The translations under genes were made by a program, and so were the position numbers. This document shows positions 32,094-42,804 of a stretch of DNA of 64,000 bases, piece by piece (the stretch's first letter is position 1; the number at the start of each line of letters is the position of its first letter). The stretch lies in NCBI GenBank assembly GCA_963971405.1, contig OZ020488.1, positions 8,435,261 to 8,499,260 of the forward strand. The letters run 5' to 3'. This stretch comes from Psococerastis gibbosa. Taxonomy: Eukaryota > Arthropoda > Insecta > Psocodea > Psocidae. The notes beneath the pieces are model-generated. The model did no database searches, had not been told where the DNA came from, and was given only the letters and a program-made list of their open reading frames with translations.

Positions 32094-32843
32094 TTAATAA
32101 TTAATTGCCGGTAAATCCTCAATGCACAAAATTTTTAAAAAAAATTCATCTTCCGTCTTTCTCATGTACACACAACCAGATTTAACCCAGACGAACTTGT
32201 ACTTGAGTTTCTTCCCTCTCACACGAGCATTCCAGAATAGGTTTTTTGCAGTTTGGCACAGATTTTCATTTATGTATAATTTATCCTCATCAGATGTTCC
32301 ACCAACGATATTGTTGCTAACCAGTCCAGTGTTCTTTTTCTCCAACCATTGTTCACCGAAATTTCTGTCTGTGAAACGCACTAGTATGGAGGGTATCTTT
32401 TTATCAGGCATATTTTGTTGTGACTTCAGTCTTTTAGCTTCGATTATATGGTCGCATGACAGACGCAGCTGTTTTCCGATTTCTTCTAGTATGCCCCTAA
32501 CATTTTCGTTCGGCTGCTCAGGAACCCCGTGAATCTCAATGTTAGAGGACTGTACTAAACTCTCGGTTTGCATGAGACCTATTTAAGTTTTACGTAATTC
32601 CTTGTGTAGATATTGGTTTTCAGTAGTAAGCCGTGCAATAACTTGACTGCTTTCTATCTGTGACTTCTTTATGTCTTTAATTGATTGTTTTATATCTTGT
32701 ATTTCAGTTGGCAATGTATCCAGTTTAGCGATTGCACATTTTACAGTTTTAAAGAAGTCTTCAATGGTTATCCCGGCACCAGTTTTTCCACTATTAGAAT
32801 TCACCCTCTGTAAGCCACTTCTGGTTTTTGATGGTGATCCCAT
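32094..32843 (-). pseudogene. LINE ORF1-type protein with one internal stop
   Basis: Two collinear same-frame segments of 86 and 159 codons are separated by a TAA at 32583-32585. The first segment ends in a likely coiled coil (IKQSIKDIKKSQIESSQVIA). The second starts with an RRM-like region (NIEIHGVPEQPNENV, then IIEAKRL, then PSILVRFTDRNFGEQWLEKK) and ends with a small C-terminal domain (LYINENLCQTAKNLFWNARV). This is the architecture of an RNA-binding ORF1 protein of non-LTR retrotransposons. No ORF2 follows. The natural stop falls directly in a TAATAATAATAA run, so the element may be an ORF1-only LINE. The hAT remnant lies just beyond. Confidence 0.8.
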
Positions 32844-33660
32844 ACTTATGGTATTAAAGTATAATAATGTAAATGGGAAAAATATATATATATATAAACA
32901 TACTGCAAGTATCCTAGTGATGTACCTTCAGCAGACGTGATGTGAACTTGTTATGATCTGCAAAAAGCTGTGTTTGATAATTGTGACTTGAATGGAAGAA
33001 GGGCAATTAGATATTTCAAATGCCACAATTCTTATAAAAAAAATATACAAGCTCACTGAAAAATATGTGATGAAAATGTACCTTATGGTCCAGTCCGTTA
33101 ATTAAACTTAGAAAGAAAGTCAAAAATCCATTATTTTACTGAAAAACTCACAAAATAACCAGAGAATAGATCGAATAGACTTCACTCTTCCAAGCAGGTT
33201 TCAACATTTTTGATGCAGAGGTGGCTGAAACAGTATCCCCTTCAATTCAGAAAAAAACTCATGACAACTGTTCAGTTACCCCCTTAACAGCTTTCAAATG
33301 TTCTCATAAAAAATAATAATAATAAAGAAAATATCCAAACAAGAATTACGGAAAACAGTCCCCACAATCTCAAGTACCCCCTCGAAAAGTCTACAGATGA
33401 GCTCAGCTGAGCAAATAAAAAACTCCAAATGAAATAAGTCACTCTACAAACATCTGTCTAAAAAAATAAATAAATGCCGTGAGCAAAAAACTCCGGGGCA
33501 GAGGTAAGCAACCTGGACTTGTAAAAAAAGCCTTTTCTTCACATGAGAAACATATGTAGCGAAAAAAGGGGCAAGATCAAAGGATGGAGAAACATGAAGC
33601 GCCCCGAATGTTATCTAGCAGCAGGTCCGATATAAAAACATATTACGGCGGAGAATTCGC
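32844..33660 (-). other. Possible 5' region of the ORF1 LINE
   Basis: About 800 bp upstream of the ORF1 start with no other recognisable feature, ending at poly-C runs near 33662. It may be 5'-UTR, but no second copy in the window confirms this. Confidence 0.3.
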
Positions 33661-35154
33661 TACCCCCCCCCCTCTCCTTTCTCCGTGACATAAAAAGTTT
33701 CATTAAAAACGTGGGTTATTTCATTTTAAGCCCCCCCCCCCTCCAGACTTTCTCCTATCTTGTCAACCACGTTAAGGTATTTTCATCATCGTAGTCATCA
33801 TCATTTAAGATAGCGGTTTACTGCTGTTTTTATATCGGTAAACTTGATGCGTTTTGGGTTTTTTAAATTTCAATTTTGGTTCAATGTGTACGCACATTTT
33901 TGGAACAATTTTTTTTTTTTTATTATTTATTATTTGATCTAACCTTATTTTTGCTTTCAATAAGAAAACTGAGCTTGAGAGGAACTCGCTGCGTTGATGC
34001 GGAAGGATGAATTGACAATATTATAATAATAATATTTATAAAGAAAGTTGATAAAAAAAAGTGAACCATTTCAAATACTTAGGGTCCACTCTGAAAATGG
34101 GAGGCGGGTGTGAAAGAGACGTGCGCATTAGAATCTCGATAGGCTGGCTGAGTGGTAACAGACAGAAAAATGCGTCCAAAAAACAATGCAATTTCCAAAA
34201 TATATAGGCTAGTCAGCCAAACAAAAAACTTAAATAATCGTATTCTAAACGTGTTTATAAAAAGACATAAAGACCTATAGACATAAATCATATTCTAAAA
34301 CTATTGTCAGCAATTTGTTTCTCACATTTTAACGAGGAATACATTATTTTTAGTGCGAGAACTAAGTTGAGCATTGGTTGTACCTGAACTAAGGAAAGTG
34401 CTACCACTGCTACCGAACAAAGATAAAAAAGGGAACAATCCCCTCAGGAGATTCCTCTCTGAGGAAGAACAGTAACAATAGTGTAAGTGTAGTAGGAATG
34501 CTCTGTTGGGGGACAATAAGGCATAAATGTATTCGATACGCTGCGTATGTATCCCAATATATATAAAAAAAAACCCAAGAGATGTCGAAGCCCTTGGCTC
34601 CCAGAGTGATATTTCCCATGAATTCCCCCCCAAAAAAGATTCCTGATTCTTTTGAATTACGTCTTTATCAATACTGCGGCCATGCTAAGCTAAAACACCC
34701 TAACTCGATCAATTGAGCCCAAATAGGACTTGGTTACGTTTGACTGTCAATACGGCACGGTTTTTTTATTTCGGTGGGTACTACTACTGTAACTCACCAT
34801 TACTGTTTACTTTTAGTGATGTAATATTTATGTACATTCTTGGTTGTTTTCTAACCAAACCCAAGTTTGATTTCATGGTCGTGATCTTTCAGGAGATTTT
34901 TTATTGGCTACAGCAACAGCAATTAACCCGATTCTTTGGTGTTCATAATTAGCTTATCTATCCTGATTTAGTGAATAATATTTCACTTTGCTTGCGTTTA
35001 ATTCTTGTCCCACTCACAAGGATATTTTTAGGAAGAGTAGGATAGAATTTTTTTGATTAAATTTCATAGTCATCTGCATAGCGTTTTAAAAGGGTGAAAG
35101 CGGGGTCGGCGATAGTACGAAATATATGCTAGTGTACTTTAATAGTGCAATATG
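33661..35154. other. No recognised gene; C-runs
   Basis: Poly-C runs near 33662 and 33731. ORFs up to 103 codons (34322-34633 minus) carry no recognisable motif. Confidence 0.4.
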
Positions 35155-35239
35155 TTATGAAATGAAATGAAAACGACTTTATTGAAAATAGACAAAAGGC
35201 GAACAATAAGACTATAAAGTCTTGTTTTCATGCTAACCC
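35155..35239 (-). repeat. LINE-like 3' end with polyadenylation signal
   Basis: On the minus strand it reads AAAACAAGACTTTATAGTCT, TATTGTTCGCC, then AATAAAGTCGTTTTCATTTC. Near-identical copies lie at 49430-49506 and 63834-63914. AATAAA close to a short simple tail suggests the 3' terminus of a retroposon. Confidence 0.7.
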
Positions 35240-35914
35240 TAATGTTATCATTTATAATGGACAGAGAAACCGTGAAGCGGGGTCGGTGCTTTTATGAAAT
35301 TTCTCTACACCTGATCCGAAAGAGATTTTTAAACAAGTCCTACAAAATTTCACTCTTTGTTTGTGAGCTATGATATTTTTTTTTCCAGTTCTATTTATGT
35401 GTACGGGAGCGAAACTCCGTGGTCCTCCTAATATATACAGAATCCAGAACAAAACAGCCTATAAACAGATTCCACATAGCTCATACAGAAATTTAATCGG
35501 GTGCCTGCTTGAAAATTCGATTTGTACTCGTAGTCGAAGTTCTATTTGTATGATGGAAATAGGACTGAGAAATATGTGGCCGGGAAATAGGCTGCGTATA
35601 TTATAATGATAACTTAGGCATTCGGGTGGAAGCAATTACGTCGAGGGAGATGAGACACGTCTCCTTAGTGCTGCCTCATTACCTCGGCGGAAATAGCTAA
35701 TTACTTGCCGACGAAGCCCAGTAAGCCTACGATCGAATCCCATCTGAGACACATTTCCTTTTACGTTACAAATGAGGTGTAAATTTTCTGGGTCAAATAC
35801 AAATAGGCTGTATAGTGTAGCGATCTTGTAGAAGCTTTGACTAAAGCGGAAGTTATTGCGAAGCGAAATCCTATCTAATGAAAATGAAAGTGTCACCAGT
35901 TTCGCCTAAACTTG
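35240..35914. other. No recognised gene
   Basis: A GCCTACGATCGAATCCCATC segment near 35728 resembles a tRNA B box, but no cloverleaf could be drawn. Confidence 0.35.
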
Positions 35915-36112
35915 TCAGGAAATGCAGAGTAGTGGTAAGTACTCCAACTTTCACCCGAAAGGTTGTTGGTTCGAGTCTCACACTTACTACATTTTCTGGC
36001 CATGCTTCGGAGGACATGTAAAGCTGGTGGTATCAGGACTTCCTCTTTGAGTGTAAGAGGAGGCTTTACATAGCCCTGACTCCGCTAATTTGGCTCAGTA
36101 ATAGAACAAAAA
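35915..36112 (+). mobile_element. tRNA-derived SINE, family T
   Basis: The head has an A-box-like GCAGAGTAGTGGTAAG and a B-box-like TGGTTCGAGTC with correct order and spacing. The body includes CCATGCTTCGGAGGACATGT and TTTGAGTGTAAGAGGAGG. The tail is GACTCCGCTAATTTGGCTCAGTAATAGAAC. Minus-strand copies at 50310-50504 and 51412-51608 share all these blocks. Confidence 0.85.
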
Positions 36113-36702
36113 TTCAATATTTCTGCATTTATTTATTTAAACTGTATCACTGTTTGGCCATATTATGATACGGGGGTTATGGCATTTCTTGTTTTGTTTT
36201 CTTTTATACTTCATTTTTTAAATAAAATAATTACTTTTTTATTATATCTAACTCCCACTGTTAGCGTTACCGCTATCTGGTGCCGCGCCTGCCAGTAGTA
36301 GGCCTGAATAAAAGATTAATAGCATCTAAACAATGTAATGAATGTATCCGATTGACCTCTTCAGTCGCTTCTATAAGTTAGTACCCATGTTGAGTTACGA
36401 CACGTCTCCAATCGCATGTCATCTAGACTCACACAATTACGAGCACGCCACCGCCTTGCCGTCGAAGTGGATTCTAGACTCCTGCTCGAACTTTGCGGAC
36501 AAGCTGAAACAAGCTTACCAGTTCTACCTTTACCTTTTCGTGTCCAATATCTGGGTCCAATATTCTGCCAACCTGACCCACAAGTCGTGGAAGTTTTTGG
36601 TCTCTTCTCAGCAGGGGTGAAAGGATTTTTAGATGTTTCAACTTAGCCGTGCCCGGGGGGACGACCGATCGGTTTTTTGTCCACGTGTATAATTACCTTG
36701 AC
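36113..36702. other. No gene; contains repeat V
   Basis: 36342-36450 (TCCGATTGACCTCTTCAG, then GAGTTACGACACGTCTCC) recurs at about 43830-43950, with a fragment at 27280-27340. The 92-codon ORF across it is a repeat artefact. Confidence 0.5.
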
Positions 36703-36886
36703 CAAGGCCGTAGCTAGGATTATCGTAGTTGGGGGGAGGGAGGGAGGGAATTTCATAATTTCATTGGGTATTGCAGCAAAGATTTTTTTTATTTTTCCTC
36801 CCAAAATCCGATTGTATTTAGTGTCATATCATTTGGGGGGGGGGGGGAGATTCGAACCCCCATGAACTCCCCTGGCTACGGTCTTG
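36703..36886. mobile_element. MITE family H
   Basis: The ends are CAAGGCCGTAGCTAGG and CCCTGGCTACGGTCTTG. The core is inverted relative to 27976-28152 (ATTTCATTGGGTATTGCAG, then TTTTTCCTCCCAAAATCCGA). A long poly-G run lies at about 36835-36847. CTTGAC occurs at both flanks, but a clean 8-bp TSD is not shown. Confidence 0.75.
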
Positions 36887-36944
36887 CTTGACTTTGACAA
36901 ATCAAACTAAAAACAAAACAACATTACGTGCATGCGTTCGAGTG

Positions 36945-37247
36945 CCACGCATTCCCTCTCTCTCTCTGTCTGCCACGCATTCACTCTCGCTCTGTCTGTG
37001 CCATGCATTCACCCTCGCTCCGTCTCTGTCTATTCCCTGGCCAATGCTCACTCTGGGTCGCTGGGCCACATATTCCCTCTCGCTCTGTCTCTTTCTATTC
37101 CCTGGCCAATGCTCGCTCTGGGCAGCTGGGCCACGTACTCTCTCTCTCTCTCTCTGTCTGCCACGCATTCACTCTCGCTCTGTCTGTGCCATGCATTCAT
37201 TCTCGCTCCGTCTCTTTCTATTCCCTGGCCATTGCTCGCTCTGGGCC
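36945..37247. repeat. Compound tandem repeat
   Basis: CTGTCTGCCACGCATTCACT recurs at 36966 and 37154 (188-bp period). TATTCCCTGGCCA recurs at 37031, 37096 and 37219. CT-dinucleotide tracts separate units. Several overlapping ORFs through it are artefacts of the repeat. Confidence 0.9.
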
Positions 37248-37502
37248 AAAGGGTCAAACCGGAGACATTTGACCTTGAACATTGAGCATTAGAGATAAGT
37301 ACCAACGCAAAAAATATCGAAGTCTTACACACTCCAGCATAGCAAAGCTGATACCTGGACCCGGTCAAAAACTCTGTAGTTTAGTAGTTAGCTTGTGCAG
37401 GCTATTTCCCCGCCGAATTGCGTACTTATCTTATGCAGGCTACACGTAGCAGCCACATTGATAACGGTCTGTAGCCACGGGATGGTTAAATATCCATTGT
37501 AT

Positions 37503-39096
37503 TAGATTAGATTAGATTAGTAATGGGGCGATGCTGCTACTTGAGCTTGGCTCACTTTGACCTTAAAGATCTATTGTGAATCCCCGTACTTTTAGTCCTG
37601 GTCAGTCAGCAGGTCCCGTAAAAACCTGCACAACTGCCCAGGGGCCAACTGGCAAGCCTCCCTTGGTGATAGAAACCAAGAGGACGTTGCTAGCAGCCGT
37701 CTGTTCTTTACTGCCGGACACGAGCAGATGATATGCTCAGCAGTCTCAGCCTTTTCTTTGCAGAATCGGCAGGTGTCATTCAAGACTTTACCCATGTTCT
37801 TTAAATGGTAGTTCACGTGGCAGTGTCCTGTGAGTGCACCTGTAAGTACCTTAAGTTCAGGCTTGCTGAGGTTCAGTGCTTTGGCGGTATAGCTCTTAGA
37901 GTGAGTGAGGAATATTTTGGATTGTCTGCGGCCTGTGACAGACTTCCAGTATGCTTCCTTTCTCTTTTCTTCCCATAGGCCAATCTCTAGGGTTTGGCGG
38001 TTTCTCGGGAAGGCGCAGAAGGGTTCAGGCCCAATGAAGGGTAGCGCGCTCCCTTCTCTCGCCAAGGCGTCGGCATTTTCATTGCCTTCGATCCCGGCGT
38101 GTCCTGGAACCCACATGAGGGTGACTTTATTCGTCACTCCCAATGCGTTGAGTGCAAGCATACATTCCCACACCTGCTTGGACTCGTAGCTACTCGAGTC
38201 CAGCGCAAGAAGGGAAGCCATGCTGTCGGAGATAATGAATATCTTGCTGTGGCGGTAAGCACGTTTAATGCAATGCGCCGCACATGCGCGTATGGCATGT
38301 ATTTCGGCTTGGAAGACTGTGGGTTGGGATCCCATGGGGATGACTAAGTTGAGTCGTGGCCCATAAACCCCCGCCCCTGTACCTCCGTTTTCTATTTTTG
38401 ACCCATCAGTATAAAATCTTAATGAGCCGTATGGAAAGACTACCTCTCCGTCAGTCCATTTTTTCCGGCTTTCCAATATAACCGAGAAATTCTTTGAGAA
38501 TTGAAAAGTTGTCTCCATGGAGTCTGAGAACATAACCTCCGGAACCTTGCACTCATTAAGAATGCGTAAGTGTCCGGTAAGGTCGCCAGGCTTTAGTCCA
38601 TGGCTTTTCTTAATGCGATAGGCCCACTTAGCTGCCTCACTCTCGATGAAAATCGGGAGTGGTGGTAGGTTCAATAGGACCTCCATGGCAGCCGTGGGGC
38701 ACGAACGGGATGCTCCCGTGATCGCGAGGCAAGCCAGCCTCTGTAGTTTGGTGAGAGATTTTGCTCCCTTTTTGCTCTTATGCAGTCTAGGCCACCAAAT
38801 TAGCGCCGCATAGCTAATTATAGGTCGCACAATGGACTTATATAGCCAGTCCGTTACTTTCGGCTTAAGCCCCCACGTTCTACCCACCATTCTGCTCGTA
38901 AGAAATAAGGCGTTTCGCGCCCTGCTTACAGCCTGGTCCAGATGCAGGCTCCATGTGAGCTTCCGGTCAAGGATAACACCAAGATATTTGGTGCTATCTG
39001 TGAGGGCTAAACGCACCCCGCTGAGGGTGGGAGCTTTAATATTAAGCTTCAACTTCCTCGTGAACGGGACCAGGGTGGTTTTTTTAGGATTTGTAT
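37503..39096 (-). mobile_element. LINE-D, 5'-truncated non-LTR retrotransposon
   Basis: About 1.6 kb were inserted into the TTAA element. The 3' tail on the minus strand is a TAATC-type repeat (complement of TAGATTAGATTAGATTAG at 37503-37520). The flanks share TTGTAT (37497-37502 and 39091-39096), with a few extra bases at the 5' junction (to about 39106). Comparison with the empty copy gives the boundaries. Confidence 0.85.
37592..39052 (-). CDS. RT thumb/RNase H ORF of LINE-D
   Basis: A 486-codon open frame. Coding similarity extends slightly upstream of the ATG (NPKKTTLVPFTRK, ending near 39090), so the ATG is internal. Residues 20-33 (STKYLGVILDRKLTW) are the usual RT thumb entry. RNase H covers about 211-333: YTDGS (214-218), QAE with E250, ISDS (274-277), VPGH (315-318) and NENADA (324-329), so all catalytic positions look intact. 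A CCHC knuckle follows: C428, C431, H440, C445. The RT palm (YxDD) is lost by truncation, so the fragment cannot act alone. It is an RNase H-bearing I/LOA/R1-type LINE and differs clearly from LINE-A. Confidence 0.9.
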   Translation of the reverse strand: MKLNIKAPTLSGVRLALTDSTKYLGVILDRKLTWSLHLDQAVSRARNALFLTSRMVGRTWGLKPKVTDWLYKSIVRPIISYAALIWWPRLHKSKKGAKSLTKLQRLACLAITGASRSCPTAAMEVLLNLPPLPIFIESEAAKWAYRIKKSHGLKPGDLTGHLRILNECKVPEVMFSDSMETTFQFSKNFSVILESRKKWTDGEVVFPYGSLRFYTDGSKIENGGTGAGVYGPRLNLVIPMGSQPTVFQAEIHAIRACAAHCIKRAYRHSKIFIISDSMASLLALDSSSYESKQVWECMLALNALGVTNKVTLMWVPGHAGIEGNENADALAREGSALPFIGPEPFCAFPRNRQTLEIGLWEEKRKEAYWKSVTGRRQSKIFLTHSKSYTAKALNLSKPELKVLTGALTGHCHVNYHLKNMGKVLNDTCRFCKEKAETAEHIICSCPAVKNRRLLATSSWFLSPREACQLAPGQLCRFLRDLLTDQD

Positions 39097-39495
39097 AATT
39101 GATTGATAAACAAAGCCCCGCGTCGCGTACTTGTTCTGTATTTCACGTTTTACTATTTCAAGTAATTGCAGTTTTACATATTCCTGGCGCTTTACTGTCA
39201 AATTAAGTGTTCATATTGTCAATTGTAAGCATGTAATGACAAAAGTTGGAGGTTCTCTTCCCAGTGGGGCACGTAAAAATGTTTTAAGAGGTATGTTTTT
39301 AAATGCTTCATGCACGAATTTGAGACCTATAGTAATAGTAATTTTTGTACAATTGCATGGCGTAAGCATATCTACGCGTATACTTGGCCCTTCTATCGAT
39401 TATTACTATGCCCCTACGGTTTAAAACGTGTATTAGGAACCCCCTGCAAAGTCATTTCCAGGCCAGTCACGTGACCCCCTCCGGTTTGGCCTTAA

Positions 39496-40310
39496 CGCAT
39501 TCATTTTGCAAGTCGCATAAGAAGACGTATCACTTTAAAAAGCTTTCTTCGGGGAGGCTCCTTCTTTCCTGTGTCCCAGCTTACCAGTGACACAATGTAG
39601 CAGGGCATAACCAAGTACGGGTGTGAGTCTAGATTCATAAGATACCATAAACCCAATTGCATTATACAATTGTATTATACCGTTGTATAATAACCGTACA
39701 ATAGAAAGATAACCTGAAACGTATTAATCAATACGATGCGGCACAGATGATGCAAACGGAACCAATATAATCACCCCTTCTTGTTCACGAAAATGATTTA
39801 TAGAACGCGGCATTTTACCGCAATCATCCCTAATATTTTCCTTATCCCATTGGTAAATTCAATTTTCTCAATCAGAAACCAGGAACATTATTTCAAATAA
39901 GGAAAGAATTGAGTTGAGAACACACGATGATGGAAATATAAAAAAGTAATGAGCCAAGTTGGGAGAAAAAACCCAAAGTTTTCTTTCTGAATAAAAAAAG
40001 GCGCGCGGGATTTTTCTAAATGGAATAAAGCTACTTTTAATGTTGATCGTATTCCAGTATGGGACTTGGAGTACTTACATGTTTGTCTAAAAATTGTATA
40101 TGTATCTAATATATAATTCATTCTTTATAGGCTTATATAGGTAATAAATTACAAGGTAGAGCCGGTTTTACACGTAGAAAACAAATTTTTATCCAAATCA
40201 TGACGTTCACTATGGTACAAAGCAACGACTCTGAATAACACACTCAGCAAGAACTTTTAAAGGTGTAGGTGTAAAAGAGACCTGACTGTAGGTGTAAGAG
40301 CGGTAAAATA
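39496..40310. other. No gene; short S fragment
   Basis: 39577-39634 carries CAGCTTACCAGTGACACAAT and ATAACCAAGTACGG, the end of repeat S. The rest is unrecognised. Confidence 0.45.
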
Positions 40311-40385
40311 GGCCCTAATCTCGCAGTACCTATATTTTTTTTCATAAAGGCTTTATTATTATATTATTATTATAAACATGAACAA
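40311..40385 (+). repeat. Retroposon 3' tail with ATT repeats
   Basis: GCCCTAATCTCGCAGTACC, then a T run and CATAAAGGCTTTATTATTAT. The same arrangement (GCCCTAATCTCGCTAATC, AATAAAGACTTTATTATTAT) lies at 47521-47600, so both are ends of one family. Confidence 0.65.
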
Positions 40386-40564
40386 GTACAATTATCCCCC
40401 GATAAGCAAGACTGACAGTAATACAAGAACAGCAACATACAAGACAATCAAAAAATTATGGGCAGAAGAAAATCTAGGTTCCGTGGGATAATGTTCAACT
40501 TACCCACTCCGACACTCCCAAACATCTTAGAGTCACACTGGACAGTCCGAACAACAAGATAAAA

Positions 40565-40804
40565 GTCAGGACGCCAATCTACAGACCGCTCAGTTAGGAT
40601 AACACGATCAAAGTCAGGATGCCAACCTACAGACCGCACAGTCAAAACAACACGATCAAAGTCAGGACCCTAATCTACAGACTTCACAGTCAGAACAAAA
40701 CTATCAAAGTCAGGAGGCCAACTTACAGACCGCATAGTCAAAACAATACGATCTAAGTCAGGACGCCAATCTACAGACTTCACTGTCAGAACAACACGAT
40801 CCAA
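40565..40804 (-). repeat. Minisatellite of five exact-length 48-bp units
   Basis: Units begin GTCAGG at 40565, 40613, 40661, 40709 and 40757. A diverged partial precedes them. In the minus frame of the adjacent RT fragment each unit encodes 16 residues of the form DRVVLTVKSVDWRPDL. Only one unit has a stop (near 40670). Confidence 0.95.
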
Positions 40805-41412
40805 GTCAAGACACGAAACAACCTTCTCAAGAAGCAGCGAAGCATTTTTTTTTTTTTTTTTTTTTTTTTTCACGAATTCCTGGATTATTGACTGGCACTT
40901 ATTTGGGTTTATCATAAGAAAGTTATTGTCACACCAATCCTCCACATTCTTTAGATCGTCATTGACGTTATTCGCTGTGGCAACAAAGTTGAACTGATTC
41001 GTATGCGCGTAGAGCTGCAGATCATCTGCATAAAAATGATATCTACAGTATTTCAGACTTGAAGCTAAATCTGACACATAAATTGAAAAGAGGAGAGGAC
41101 AAAGGACGGAGCCTTGAGGCACTCCTGAGCGAATAGGTGAGGCTGCCGATAGTTTTTCGCCTATTTTTACAATCTGTACTCTACCACTGAGATCTGATTT
41201 TGCCCATGCAATAGCGTCGGACCAAAATTTCAAGGCCGATAGACGAGCCAGTAGAACATCATGGTTAACGCTGTCAAAGACTTTACTTTTGTCCAGTAAT
41301 GTCATAATGGTGACCATCCCGCCATCGGCTGCAATAGTTAAATTATAACATCCATCACATTTAATAACGCTGTAGTGGTACTGCAACCTGCACGAAAACC
41401 AGATTGGAAGTT
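40670..41412 (-). pseudogene. Jockey/CR1-like RT fragment fused to a minisatellite
   Basis: The upstream part (about 41340-41412) reads DNFQSGFRAGCSTTTALLNV in one frame. A frameshift leads to the 238-codon frame beginning at 41386. RT motifs in that frame: TLLDKSKVFDSVNHD (29-43), RSGVPQGSVLCPLLF (86-100) and FYADD (118-122). After WCDNNFLMINPNKCQSIIQEF the usual RT continuation is missing. Instead a lysine run (a 26-T tract at 40845-40870) leads into the 48-bp units. Endonuclease, thumb and 3'-UTR are absent, so it is a rearranged relic. Confidence 0.85.
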
Positions 41413-41522
41413 GTCAAGACGCCAATCTACAGTCTACACTGTCAGAACAACACGATCAAAGTCAAGATACGAAACAACCTTCTCAGGAAGTAGCGAAGCA
41501 TTTTTTTGGCGAAATCCTGGAT
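41413..41522 (-). repeat. Direct duplicate of the minisatellite junction
   Basis: It matches 40757-40886 closely (GCCAATCTACAG, ACTGTCAGAACAACACGATC, ACGAAACAACCTTCTCA, AGCGAAGCATTTTTT, AATCCTGGAT) but with a 7-T run in place of 26 T. It sits on the other side of the RT fragment. Confidence 0.85.
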
Positions 41523-42284
41523 ACGTGTCTGCTTAGTAAGGCTTTCTTTCGACTCTTGCGGCAAGCCTCGTAGTTTACTTCATTTTCTCGTAACATTCAA
41601 CATTGTCTTTAACAGAACGATTATGCGGTTGCTAACGATGTTTGATAGTTATCACTGTTTTATAGCTCGGGTAAGTTTTTCCACCTTGATGATTTTATAC
41701 TATAGCTGTAAATGCTCTGATGGGGGTTTTCAGCGTTGTTCACGAGAGTTTTGTATTAGTTTTATGGTTGAGATAACGTGCTGTAGTTTTAGTGCCTCAG
41801 GTTGAATATTTTAGACGATTTTCTGAGGTACTGAAGCTCTGCAGATAAAACTGTTTAAGTACTTAGCAGATTTCCAACAGGTTGTCAAGGTCGTTCTAGG
41901 TGCCTTCAAACATGATATTATGCTAGCTGCCATCAATGGATAACCGCTGAAATCGTATCACTTCCTAATATTTTAAAATATTGCCGTAAATTTCCAAAAT
42001 ACCTGCCATCATGTGTACCGTATGCCTAGTTGTCAAAATACGGGGGAAGGGAGGCTTAGTGCTCCAAGAACTTTAAGATATATCAATGATTGTAGTGCAG
42101 ATTCAAACCCCATAATTATTCCAATGAATTATATTTAATATATATATAACATAATTATAATTATATTGAATGGTGAAATAAAATTCTCTGGACCTTTACA
42201 TAGTAGTTTAGAGACTACCTACTTTATGTTTTATTTATTTTTGTTAATTTTTCAATGACTTTTAATGGCAGCCAGTGCCAGCAG
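41523..42284. other. No gene assigned
   Basis: The minus strand of 41523-41805 may be a worn LINE segment (an LRGLPQESKESL-like stretch), but stops are frequent. The rest is AT-rich spacer. Confidence 0.3.
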
Positions 42285-42370
42285 ATTAATCCAGGCTGAT
42301 GGGCCGTTGTCGATCTGGAAACGTACTTCCAAACGTTTTATCTACATCTGTTCCTCCGACCTTCAACTCA
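42285..42370 (-). repeat. Repeat W fragment
   Basis: GGCTGATGGGCCGTTGTCG, CGTACTTCCAAACGTTTTAT and ACATCTGTTCC match the W arm. Confidence 0.6.
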
Positions 42371-42724
42371 GTTGTTACGTTAGGTAGTGCCACTTGAGAG
42401 TTTTTTGTACAAAGTCATTCCGAATATTGTGGCCATCGAAGAAAGTGTCGGCTGTTGTGTATTTGAATAAACCGCGAAAAGGGAAATGTTGCAAGGAAGA
42501 GACAATATGGCGGATAATGTGAAATGTGTGTTTTGTACAATTGTACCATTCATTTCTAAATACGATATTACGGGAATAAACCTGTTGTTTTTAAATCTGT
42601 TTTTCACTACTTACATAGAAAAATTAATAGATCTCCATTTGACCTTACTTTTCAAGAGAGCTAGAAAACCGATTCCTTAAGTCACAATGTTTGTTATTAC
42701 CGAAATTAGAGGGTATGGAAAAAA

Positions 42725-42804
42725 CTGGGCTTGGCGGGATTCGAACCCACGATCTACGCCTAACCGGGGCGTCGTCTTAACCGCTGGACCTCTTGAACCA
42801 AAGT
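42725..42804 (-). pseudogene. tRNA-like sequence (pseudo-tRNA or SINE head)
   Basis: On the minus strand: an A-box-like AGGTCCAGCGGTTAAGACG, a perfect five-pair anticodon stem ACGCC/GGCGT with loop CCGGTTA, and a T arm GTGGGTTCGAATCCCGC. The acceptor stem does not pair (GGTTCAA against CAAGCCC) and position 33 is C, so a working tRNA is unlikely. Confidence 0.6.

Larger units (their letters stand above)
37252..39491 (-). mobile_element. TTAA-type element, copy split by LINE-D
   Basis: The outer parts (37252-37502 and about 39103-39491) match 53742-54376 in reverse. The termini are GGTCAAACCGGAG at the left and CCGGTTTGGCC followed by TTAA (39492-39495) at the right; the left flank is AAAG instead of TTAA. 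Without the LINE the element would be close to the length of the intact copy. Confidence 0.85.

Noticed and set aside
32122-32532. 136-codon plus ORF
   Set aside because: Antisense shadow of the LINE ORF1-type frame.
36928-37292. 114-134-codon serine/histidine-rich proteins
   Set aside because: All frames run through the compound tandem repeat.
42725-42804. Functional tRNA (apparent GGT anticodon)
   Set aside because: The acceptor stem does not pair and U33 is missing. Reported as pseudo-tRNA or SINE head.
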